Positions 18,054 through 24,635 of a stretch of DNA of 64,000 nucleotides are shown here, in pieces. Below the pieces are notes generated by a model. That model worked only from the letters and a program-made list of their open reading frames with translations, did not search any database and was not told the DNA's origin. Source of the stretch: Gammaproteobacteria bacterium. GTDB lineage: Bacteria > Pseudomonadota > Gammaproteobacteria > Burkholderiales > Rhodocyclaceae. Position 1 is the first letter of the stretch, and every line of letters begins with the position of its first letter. The stretch lies in NCBI GenBank assembly GCA_018828385.1, contig JAHJVE010000012.1:62001-126000 (forward strand), given 5' to 3'. Made by a program: the position numbers and the translations under genes.

Positions 18054-18190
18054 GAGACCTCCAGACAAGGAAACGAATCAGTTCGGGCGAAGTCCCGATG
18101 CGAGCGAGCCTAAGGGCCGCACGCACGGACGAGCGGAACCGATGCGCTGGATCGACCGCTCAGGTCGTCAGCGCAGCGTCGTCTGGAGGA

Positions 18191-18655
18191 TTAAATGCGG
18201 AAGCAGCAGTGCAGGATGGCGTGCGGCGGGGACGCCGCAGCGGGAACGCTGGCCGAAGCTGCGGCGGCCCGGATGGGCTCCGCAGGTTCGGGCACCAGGG
18301 AGACGATGTAGAGGCTGACCAGCAATGCGGCAGGCACCGACGGTATCTGGGTTTGATCACTCTGCTGGCCGAAGTGGCTATGTTCGGCGCAGAGGTTGGG
18401 GTTGTCCGGGTCCGGCTGTCCCATCCCGTCGCAACACGCAGCCATGTCCATGATCGGGTTCGTGGCGTCGGACTCGGCCACGCTCGCGTCCGAATCCGCT
18501 GGGTCGCCCGCCGCGGCCATCGCCGGTGCTGCTGACGGTTGATTGAAGCCAGCCGGCGACAGTTGGGGGCAGGCATAGGCCGCGACCGCCATTTGTGCGA
18601 ACAGGAGCACGCCGACCAACAGACGACAGACCAGTTGTTTGAGGCGCCGCGTCAT
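18191..18655 (-). CDS. Small secreted Cys/Pro-rich protein in copper cluster
   Basis: Exported protein of 154 residues: signal peptide around LLVGVLLFAQMAVAAYACPQ, an acidic middle with DMAACCDGMGQPDPD and CAEHSHFG, and a hydrophobic C-terminus ending ILHCCFRI. The ATG at 18655 directly follows the stop of the MerR regulator gene, so the two are co-transcribed. The C-terminal ending resembles that of the divergent exported protein at 19278 (LQILFCSFQS), suggesting two paralogous copper-cluster proteins. Proteins of this kind accompany copper-resistance genes in betaproteobacteria; no function is established from sequence. Confidence 0.6.
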   Translation of the reverse strand: MTRRLKQLVCRLLVGVLLFAQMAVAAYACPQLSPAGFNQPSAAPAMAAAGDPADSDASVAESDATNPIMDMAACCDGMGQPDPDNPNLCAEHSHFGQQSDQTQIPSVPAALLVSLYIVSLVPEPAEPIRAAAASASVPAAASPPHAILHCCFRI

Positions 18656-18656
18656 A

Positions 18657-19145
18657 TCAGCACGCCACCGCGCCGGGCTGGCGACGCCGCTTGGCACCGT
18701 GCGCCTTCTGATGGGGCTCTTGGGGTTCGCTCAGTTCCCCAGCGGGGTCGGTCGCCAGGGCCGCGATAATTGGACAGGACTGCGACTTCGGCGCACAGGC
18801 GCAACAGTCGGCAAGATTTTCCAGGGCGGAAGCCATTGCGTCCAGGCGACTGATGCGCTCGCGAATCTCGGCGGCGCGCCGCCAGGTCAGTTCGCGCACC
18901 CGCACCTGGTCGCGCTCGGCGCTCAAGGACAGGAGTTCGGCCACATCGTCGAGAGCAAACCCGAGTTCCTGCGCCCGCTTGATGAAGCGCAAACGCTGCA
19001 CATCGTCCGCCGAATATTCCCGGAAGCCGCCTGCCACGCGCGGCGGCTCGGGCAGCAAGCCGCGCCCCTGGTAATAACGCACGGCCTCCACCCCGACACC
19101 GGCGGCGTCGGCGAGTTTGCGGATGGTGAAAGCGTGCGTGGGCAT
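18657..19145 (-). CDS. MerR family metal-responsive regulator
   Basis: MerR-type regulator of 162 residues: HTH (FTIRKLADAAGVGVEAVRYY), GLLPEP wing, long dimerisation helix, and a C-terminal metal loop LADCCACAPKSQSCPIIAAL. Cys115 and Cys124 align with MerR Cys117/Cys126. The position equivalent to MerR Cys82 or CueR Ser77 appears to be Gln80, so it is neither a classical Hg(II) three-Cys site nor a classical CueR site. A further Pro/Lys/Arg-rich tail follows. It is divergent from the exported protein at 19278 and upstream of the cus genes, so copper/silver sensing is the most likely role (inference). Confidence 0.8.
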   Translation of the reverse strand: MPTHAFTIRKLADAAGVGVEAVRYYQGRGLLPEPPRVAGGFREYSADDVQRLRFIKRAQELGFALDDVAELLSLSAERDQVRVRELTWRRAAEIRERISRLDAMASALENLADCCACAPKSQSCPIIAALATDPAGELSEPQEPHQKAHGAKRRRQPGAVAC

Positions 19146-19165
19146 GGGCGTGGATGATACGTCAT

Positions 19166-19197
19166 AACTCAGTTTGATGCTACAGAGTTTAGTTCAA
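19166..19197 (-). promoter_or_regulatory. Candidate MerR-type operator between divergent genes
   Basis: An imperfect dyad AACTC (19166-19170) ... GAGTT (19185-19189), with TTGAAC on the minus strand (19192-19197). The half ACTCTGTAGC matches the pbr operator half-site. The -10 element is poor, so this is a candidate only. Confidence 0.4.
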
Positions 19198-19277
19198 GCA
19201 ATCTCGGGTGTCCACCATGAATTCCGGTCGGACTTTGTAGCCCGCCCGACGGTGGACTATCCTCATAGGAAGAGGTT

Positions 19278-19691
19278 TTGTTAAGCACGCTTTCGGAGAT
19301 CGAGGACAAGATGCTCGCGAGCAGCGCAAGTTCCCACAATGCAGTGCAAGGGCTGGCTCGATGGATGCTGGGCGTGATGCTGGCCCTGCAATTCGTCTTG
19401 GCCGCGCAAGCGTGTGAACTGCCGGTGCTGGTATCCAGTGCCACGACAATGACGGTGCCGTGCGAGGGAAGCGGGGTGGGCACGGCCTCTTGCCTGATCC
19501 AATGTCAAAAGACGGCCGACCAGATCAAGCCGTCGGTCGATTTCCATTTTGACGCACTGCCGAGCCCGAACGTCTGGGCAGCGGCGTTGTCCGTGCCGCC
19601 GGCCAGCCGCATGGTGGCGGCCGTCTCGCCCCTGTTGCAGCGCTCCGTCGGACCGCCGTTGCAAATTCTCTTCTGCAGTTTCCAATCTTAG
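19278..19691 (+). CDS. Small secreted protein, copper-cluster paralogue
   Basis: Protein of 137 residues with a signal/anchor region (GLARWMLGVMLALQFVLAAQ) followed by ACELPVL, a Cys pair region (TASCLIQCQK) and a C-terminal hydrophobic ending LLQRSVGPPLQILFCSFQS. It is transcribed divergently from the MerR regulator across a 130-bp gap holding a candidate operator. Its overall plan matches the exported protein at 18191-18655. Function unknown; probably part of the copper/silver response by position. The start could also be the ATG at 19311. Confidence 0.6.
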   Translation: MLSTLSEIEDKMLASSASSHNAVQGLARWMLGVMLALQFVLAAQACELPVLVSSATTMTVPCEGSGVGTASCLIQCQKTADQIKPSVDFHFDALPSPNVWAAALSVPPASRMVAAVSPLLQRSVGPPLQILFCSFQS

Positions 19692-19826
19692 CCTTTCGAC
19701 TCGATGCGTGCATCGACCGGCTGCGGCGCGCGCCCGGGCGGTCGCGGATGCACATTCCCGCCGTGCCCGTGCGCAATAGACAGCGCATAGGCATGCCGAG
19801 CAGCAGTATCCAAGAGGAGAAAGATC

Positions 19827-20096
19827 ATGAAAACACTGACGTTGACGGCGCTCATGGGCGCCCTGTTGGTCGCAGCCACGCCCGCCCTGGCGGGCCGGGA
19901 TGAAGTGCTCATCCGGCAGATCGACAAAACAGTGGCCGCGAAACGTGCGGCTCAGTTAGAGTTGGCGAAACAGCAGCAACAGGCGGCACAAAGCGGACTG
20001 GCCGGCGCGACCGGTCAGCCCGGCAAAGTGGGTCCGAGCACGGAAGAACGCCAACCCGGCCGAGCGGCGAGGCGATTGCCCGGTGATCACCCCTGA
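19827..20096 (+). CDS. Small exported protein, hypothetical
   Basis: Protein of 89 residues: signal peptide MKTLTLTALMGALLVAATPA with cleavage near LAG, then a charged Gln-rich helix (RQIDKTVAAKRAAQLELAKQ) and a low-complexity Gly/Pro/Arg tail. AGGAGAAAGATC precedes the ATG. It follows the secreted protein at 19278 on the same strand by 135 nt. No family or metal-binding motif is recognised. The Arg-rich end looks unlike the rest and might reflect a frame change, but I cannot show one. Confidence 0.6.
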   Translation: MKTLTLTALMGALLVAATPALAGRDEVLIRQIDKTVAAKRAAQLELAKQQQQAAQSGLAGATGQPGKVGPSTEERQPGRAARRLPGDHP

Positions 20097-20144
20097 GTCG
20101 CGCAACACGACGACCAACTAGGCGGCTGAGAGGGGTATCAATGC

Positions 20145-20170
20145 ACACAGCCCGGCCGCCCGGGCTGTGT
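20145..20170. terminator. Hairpin between convergent genes
   Basis: An 11-bp stem ACACAGCCCGG / CCGGGCTGTGT with a 4-nt loop (20156-20159) and a short T stretch after it on the plus strand. It lies between the convergent genes ending at 20096 (+) and 20172 (-), consistent with a bidirectional terminator. Confidence 0.6.
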
Positions 20171-20171
20171 T

Positions 20172-21044
20172 TCACAGCACTGGCGCGGGTCTGTCGTGCT
20201 GCAGCCCGTCGAGCAGGGCCATCACCTGGATGACGAAAGCGCGGTGCCTTGGCGGGCAGCAGTTGTACCAGGACTCCAGATAGGCGGCGAAACTCTCGGC
20301 AGGAGCCGATGGTTCCGCGTTCAGATAGCCGATGGCTTCGAGGCTGTCCGGGGCAGCTTCCAATAATGACAACAGCTTCACGGCGAGGAGTTCGTTCTTT
20401 TGCCGGAGGTAAGGATTGTTCTCCAGGGCCTCCCGGTTCGCGGCGAACCATTGGCCCAGCGTCTCATTGGGCAGAAGGCGCCGATGCTGCTCATCGCGCA
20501 ATTGCTGCGCGTAGTCCCGGAAGGCCGAGGCGTAGCTTTTCCATCCTGGATAGGGCGGTGACTGCTCCCAGCGGATCGCCATCCGCTCCAGCGCGGCAAG
20601 CGATACCGCTTCACAGAGCGTTTCTTCAAACCACTGATGATCGCGGGCCAGTACGCCCGGGGCGATCTCCCGATGCTCGTGGTTGGTGAAGATGTGGCAG
20701 AGTTCGTGGGAAAACTGGTAGGTGAACTGGTCCCAGCGGGCGTCCCGCACATTCAAGAAAACGCGATGGGCGCCAGTGGCGGACTTTTCCAGGAGAACGC
20801 TCGGTCCGGCGGCACTGTAGGCGACGGAGACGCGCTCGGCCGCATGCTGGGGAAACGAGGGAAGAAGTGCATCGGCGACCGTCTTCAAGACGGCCTCAAT
20901 GTCCCGGGGCCGGACGTCGCCCCAATCGCCGGCTTCGACCCGGATCTCCATGGCACCGGCCCGGGGTATCGCCTCCGTGGCAACGGCCGCAGAAGCGGCC
21001 AGCAGGATCATGGCGAGGCCGACGAAAGTTGATACGCGTTGCAT
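20172..21044 (-). CDS. Secreted HExxH protein (putative zinc metallopeptidase)
   Basis: Protein of 290 residues starting MQRVSTFVGLAMILLAASAA, a signal peptide. It contains QFSHELCHIFTNHEHREIAP, an HExxH zinc-binding motif (HELCH), followed about 20 residues later by WFEETLCEAVSLAALERM, which could supply the third ligand (Glu). This gluzincin-like layout suggests a zinc peptidase, but the family is not recognised. The C-terminal part is helical with CC near the end (SWYNCCPPRHRAF). The start is chosen at the signal peptide; a longer frame to 21176 exists. It lies at the edge of the metal cargo. Confidence 0.6.
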   Translation of the reverse strand: MQRVSTFVGLAMILLAASAAVATEAIPRAGAMEIRVEAGDWGDVRPRDIEAVLKTVADALLPSFPQHAAERVSVAYSAAGPSVLLEKSATGAHRVFLNVRDARWDQFTYQFSHELCHIFTNHEHREIAPGVLARDHQWFEETLCEAVSLAALERMAIRWEQSPPYPGWKSYASAFRDYAQQLRDEQHRRLLPNETLGQWFAANREALENNPYLRQKNELLAVKLLSLLEAAPDSLEAIGYLNAEPSAPAESFAAYLESWYNCCPPRHRAFVIQVMALLDGLQHDRPAPVL

Positions 21045-21461
21045 GGTTGCTCGACACATCTGGGGACGAGATAGCCAACGCAACTCTTGGGCCATCGCCA
21101 GGAGGGAGACCAACCCATTGAAAATAAACGGCAACGGATTTGAGTTTTGGATAAGGCCCCAGCCATCGACGCACAACGATGGTGCCGAATGGGTAGCGGC
21201 GCACTATGTGCGCGCATGTCGATGACCGCACTCCCGGAGAAACGTCGGACAAAGAGGTGCGCCCTGCTTGACGGCCGCTCGCAGGCCCGCTACCCGATAT
21301 CGAACATGTCGACTTCAGTTCACGGCCCCCAAGGAACGGGGTGCAAAGGGGAAAGCCTTCGCGGGGAGCGGCGAGACGGCGCGACGGACCAGCCGCCCTT
21401 GAAAAGCGTGGCCGGGTCTCGTTGACAGGACGGCGGCGATTGCGGAGCGGGCGCGTGCCGA
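21045..21461. other. Intergenic region, no gene seen
   Basis: About 415 bases between the secreted HExxH protein and the IHF gene. Open frames here are short and have no recognisable product. No clear promoter, repeat or RNA structure was identified. Confidence 0.4.
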
Positions 21462-21773
21462 TCAGTTCCTTGGTGACGCCGCCTGAGGAGTTGCCCTCGC
21501 CATTACCCGTTCACGTAGTTCCCTCCCCGCTTTGAAGGCGGGTACCCATTTCGACGGTACTCTGACCGGCGCGCCGGTTTTTGGGTTGCGTGCCTGGCGG
21601 GACGGGCGGTAGTTCAGGCCGAAGCTTCCGAAACCACGAATCTCGACTCGGCTTCCCTGAACCAACGTGGTGTGGATGGACTCGATAATCACCGCTACCG
21701 CCAGTTCGGCATCCTTCTGTACGAGTTGCGGAAAACGTTGGGCAAGGAGGAGGACGAGTTCGGAGCGAGTCAT
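21462..21773 (-). CDS. Integration host factor beta-like protein (HU/IHF family)
   Basis: Protein of 103 residues in the HU/IHF fold. [20 protein letters not shown] is the N-terminal helix pair, and [20 protein letters not shown] with [20 protein letters not shown] is the DNA-bending beta-arm region and tail. The sequence is IHF-beta-like (MTxSEL start). ATG 21773 is taken; ATG 21779 two codons upstream is also possible, and neither has a strong ribosome site. Mobile elements often carry an HU/IHF gene to assist integrase or oriT complexes. It marks the change from metal cargo to ICE backbone. Confidence 0.85.
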   Translation of the reverse strand: MTRSELVLLLAQRFPQLVQKDAELAVAVIIESIHTTLVQGSRVEIRGFGSFGLNYRPSRQARNPKTGAPVRVPSKWVPAFKAGRELRERVMARATPQAASPRN

Positions 21774-21912
21774 GGTCATATTTTAACGGAGACGGCTTTC
21801 GAGCGAGCGGCATCCCTGGGAGAACCGAGTGCCGCCCAAGGGGTTGCATCGCGGGGAAGGCGCGAGAGCATGAATTGTCGGAATGTCCCGATGTTCATGG
21901 AGGAGCGCCGTC

Positions 21913-23241
21913 ATGGCCCATCCCAACGCACACCCCGCTATCGCCGTGCAGGGCGCCGGCGCTACCGCTGCGGCGACCCTGCTGGGGCAAGGCCCCGCCC
22001 GAATTCCCACCGGTGGCAAGATCCGCGCCGGTATCAAGGTGCTCACCAAGAAGGCCGCTGGCGAGCCCCGCGCCAAGGCGATCTACGACCAAGGTGTGGC
22101 CGCGGGCCAGTCCTTCGAGCAGATCGAGCGTGCCATCACGGCGGCATTGCCCGACCTCAAGACGCCGCTGGTGCCGCGCAACGTGCCGTGGTTCACCGTG
22201 CGGGCGCAGGACTTTCCCAATCCCGAAATCGCCCGGGAGATTCTGGACGCCTACGGCGACGATCGGGGCGAAGGCCGGCACCTGTACCGCTTCCCGGTGG
22301 TGTTCCCCTCCGACTACTGGCAGACCGTGATGCCCCACGAACTGGCGGCCTGGGGTATGCACGAAAAGCACTACTGGTCACAATACTCGGCCGATGGCCG
22401 GGTGCGCCACTGCATGTGCCATGCCCCGGTGCCGGTGGACGAGACGGGCCGGCGCACCATTCGCCTCTTCGGCGGGCGCAAGACCATGATCCGCGAGGAC
22501 AACGGCGGCCTGTGCGAACCGGAGGCCTGCCGCGAGTACCAGCAGCGCCAGTGCAACCTCACCGGGCGCTTCCTGTTCTTCATCCCCGCCATCCGTTCCA
22601 TCAGCGCCTTCGAACTGCATACCAACAGCTTCTATGCGATGAACGCGGCGATCCAGAAGTTCGAAACCGTGGGCTTCCTGCGGGGCGGGCGCATTTCGGG
22701 CTTCCTGGATCGGCAGGGCACGCCGTTCTACCTGACCAAGAAACTGATGGAGGTGGCCCACATCGACGAGCAGGGGAGGGCAGTGCGCGTGCCGCAGTGG
22801 ATCATCGACCTGGAGGCGCCGGTGGACGTGACGGCCTTGCTGCGCGACAACGAGGACACCGAGACGGCCCTGGTGCAGGCGCAACTGGCGACGCAGGTGC
22901 TTCAAGGCTGCCCGGCAGAAGCCAGTGCCGAATCGCTGTCGCCGGAGGCCGCTGCCGCGCACGCGCCGACGGTGGTCAATGCAACGCCTGCCGAGGAGCC
23001 GCCGCTGCACGACGGTCGTCCGAGCTTCGAGCAACTGATGGCCCGCGTGCAGGCCTACGGGATCGTGCCGGAACGCTACCAGGCCTACGCCGACCGGCGC
23101 TGGGGACGGGGTTGGAAGATCAACCCGAACGGCCGCGTCCAGGCCTGGAATGAACTCGAGCGCTACGGGAACGACCCGCAGGGCTACCTCGACAAGATCG
23201 AGAGCGAGATGCAACTGGCCTCGCGGGGGAGGACTGCATGA
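21913..23241 (+). CDS. Conserved ICE protein with Cys cluster (RDF-like)
   Basis: Protein of 442 residues from ATG 21913 (GGAGGAGC just upstream). Central part: PWFTVRAQDFPNPEIAREIL, then FPVVFPSDYWQTVMPHELAA, and a Cys-rich section HCMCHAPVP...CEPEACREYQQRQC that could bind zinc. ELHTNSFYAMNAAIQKFETV follows. Homologues on ICEs and phages are described as hydrolase/metal-binding or recombination-directionality-factor-like; I recognise the type but not a proven function. Its stop overlaps the start of the SbcD-like gene (ATGA), so these genes form an operon with the SbcC-like ATPase downstream. Confidence 0.65.
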   Translation: MAHPNAHPAIAVQGAGATAAATLLGQGPARIPTGGKIRAGIKVLTKKAAGEPRAKAIYDQGVAAGQSFEQIERAITAALPDLKTPLVPRNVPWFTVRAQDFPNPEIAREILDAYGDDRGEGRHLYRFPVVFPSDYWQTVMPHELAAWGMHEKHYWSQYSADGRVRHCMCHAPVPVDETGRRTIRLFGGRKTMIREDNGGLCEPEACREYQQRQCNLTGRFLFFIPAIRSISAFELHTNSFYAMNAAIQKFETVGFLRGGRISGFLDRQGTPFYLTKKLMEVAHIDEQGRAVRVPQWIIDLEAPVDVTALLRDNEDTETALVQAQLATQVLQGCPAEASAESLSPEAAAAHAPTVVNATPAEEPPLHDGRPSFEQLMARVQAYGIVPERYQAYADRRWGRGWKINPNGRVQAWNELERYGNDPQGYLDKIESEMQLASRGRTA

Positions 23242-24548
23242 TCCGTATCGCACATTTCTCCGATCTCCACTACGGCACAAAAAACCTGGCGGAAGCCGAC
23301 CGTTGCTTCGGCGCCGCCATCGACCGGGCCATCGCGTTGGGTGTGGAGGCGGCGGTTCACTCAGGCGATGCCACCGACCATGGCCTGGACTTGCACGCCC
23401 CGGCCGCCGAACGGCTGGTGTTCCAGGTGCGGCGACTGGCCGACCATTGCCCGGTGTTGATGCTGCAAGGGACGTTCTCGCATGAACCGCCGGGCACCCT
23501 GGCGATCTTCCGACTGCTGGGCGGACGATATCCGGTGCATGTGGCCGACCGCATCGAGCAGGTCGCGCTCACGGCCCGTGGCGAGTGGCTTGCTTCGACG
23601 GGCTGGTGCTTCGATGGGGTGCCGGCCGGTACCCGCGCCGTGTTCTCCTGCATCCCCACGGTGAACAAGGCCGTGGTGGCCGCGACGGTCGGTGCGGCGG
23701 AGGCTGCTCAGGCCGTTGGCGAGTACTTGGCCCTATTGCTGCGCGGCTACGCGCCGATCCACCGCGCGGCCCGACTGCAGGGTGTGCCCGCCATCGGCGT
23801 GTCGCACGGTACGGTGTTCGGCTGCGTCAGCGAACATGGGGTGCCGATGGCTGGCTTCGACCATGAATTCACCACCGGCGCACTGTTCAGCGCCGAGGCG
23901 CAGGCCTTCATGCTCGGGCACATCCATCGGCACCAGGCATGGGAACAGGACAGCAGGGCGGGGCGGCAGTGCATCGCCTATCCCGGCTCGATCGGTCGTT
24001 TTCACTACGGCGAGGAAGGGGAAAAGGGGTTCTTGTTGTGGGAGGTCGACGCCGACCAGGCGCGCTTCACCCTGGAGCCCACGCCCGCGCGCCGAACCAT
24101 CGATATCGTGTTCGACGGCAAGCCCGACCTCGACGCTCTGCGGGCCGCCGTCGCCCGGCAGGACGTCGCCGGCGCGTTTGTGCGCGTGCGCTGGACCGTC
24201 GCCGACGAAGATCGCCACGAGGTCGACCGTGCGGCAATCGAGCGGCTCCTGACTGGGGCGGCGGAGACCAAGCTGGAGGGGCGGATCGTCCCCGTGGTGC
24301 GCACGCGGGCGGCGGGGATCTCGCAACTGGCGAATCTGGCGGACAAGGTGCGGGTGTGGGCACAGGTGACCGAGGCGCGGGCCGATCCATTGCTCGCGTG
24401 CCTCCAGGCGCTGTCCAGCCAGGAACCGGAAGGCATCGCCGAGCGTTTGCTGCGTGGGCAGGAAGTCCCTGATGGCGGGGAAAGCATCGACACCGCAGCC
24501 ACCCTGTCGCCACCCATGGGCGATCTTGAGCTCGCGCTGTCGTTTTGA
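23238..24548 (+). CDS. SbcD/Mre11-like metallophosphoesterase nuclease
   Basis: Protein of 436 residues with the calcineurin-like nuclease motifs in order: FSDLHYG (D-x-H, ~8-10), HSGDATDHG (GD), QGTFSHEPP (the N/H position occupied by TFSH), GVSHGTV and LGHIHRHQAW (GHxH). This is the catalytic layout of SbcD/Mre11 exonucleases, with a divergent third motif. It is coupled to the upstream Cys-cluster protein and followed 87 nt later by an SbcC-like ATPase, its expected partner. Chromosomal SbcCD cleaves hairpins and DNA ends. Here the role may be processing element DNA or defence (inference). Confidence 0.78.
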   Translation: MIRIAHFSDLHYGTKNLAEADRCFGAAIDRAIALGVEAAVHSGDATDHGLDLHAPAAERLVFQVRRLADHCPVLMLQGTFSHEPPGTLAIFRLLGGRYPVHVADRIEQVALTARGEWLASTGWCFDGVPAGTRAVFSCIPTVNKAVVAATVGAAEAAQAVGEYLALLLRGYAPIHRAARLQGVPAIGVSHGTVFGCVSEHGVPMAGFDHEFTTGALFSAEAQAFMLGHIHRHQAWEQDSRAGRQCIAYPGSIGRFHYGEEGEKGFLLWEVDADQARFTLEPTPARRTIDIVFDGKPDLDALRAAVARQDVAGAFVRVRWTVADEDRHEVDRAAIERLLTGAAETKLEGRIVPVVRTRAAGISQLANLADKVRVWAQVTEARADPLLACLQALSSQEPEGIAERLLRGQEVPDGGESIDTAATLSPPMGDLELALSF

Positions 24549-24635
24549 CCTGGCTGGGGCCTGTCCCTTGGGGACGGACTTGCACACCCTTTTTCGTGCG
24601 GGACACTGACCTGGTCTTCCCGCTGGAGTATCGCC

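Noticed and set aside
12001..18068. Long plus-strand open frames opposite cusA, cusB and cusC (up to 664 codons at 13282-15276)
   Set aside because: They are antisense shadows of GC-rich coding DNA: His/Gln/Arg-rich products with no domains and no ribosome sites, while the minus strand encodes full-length cusCBA.
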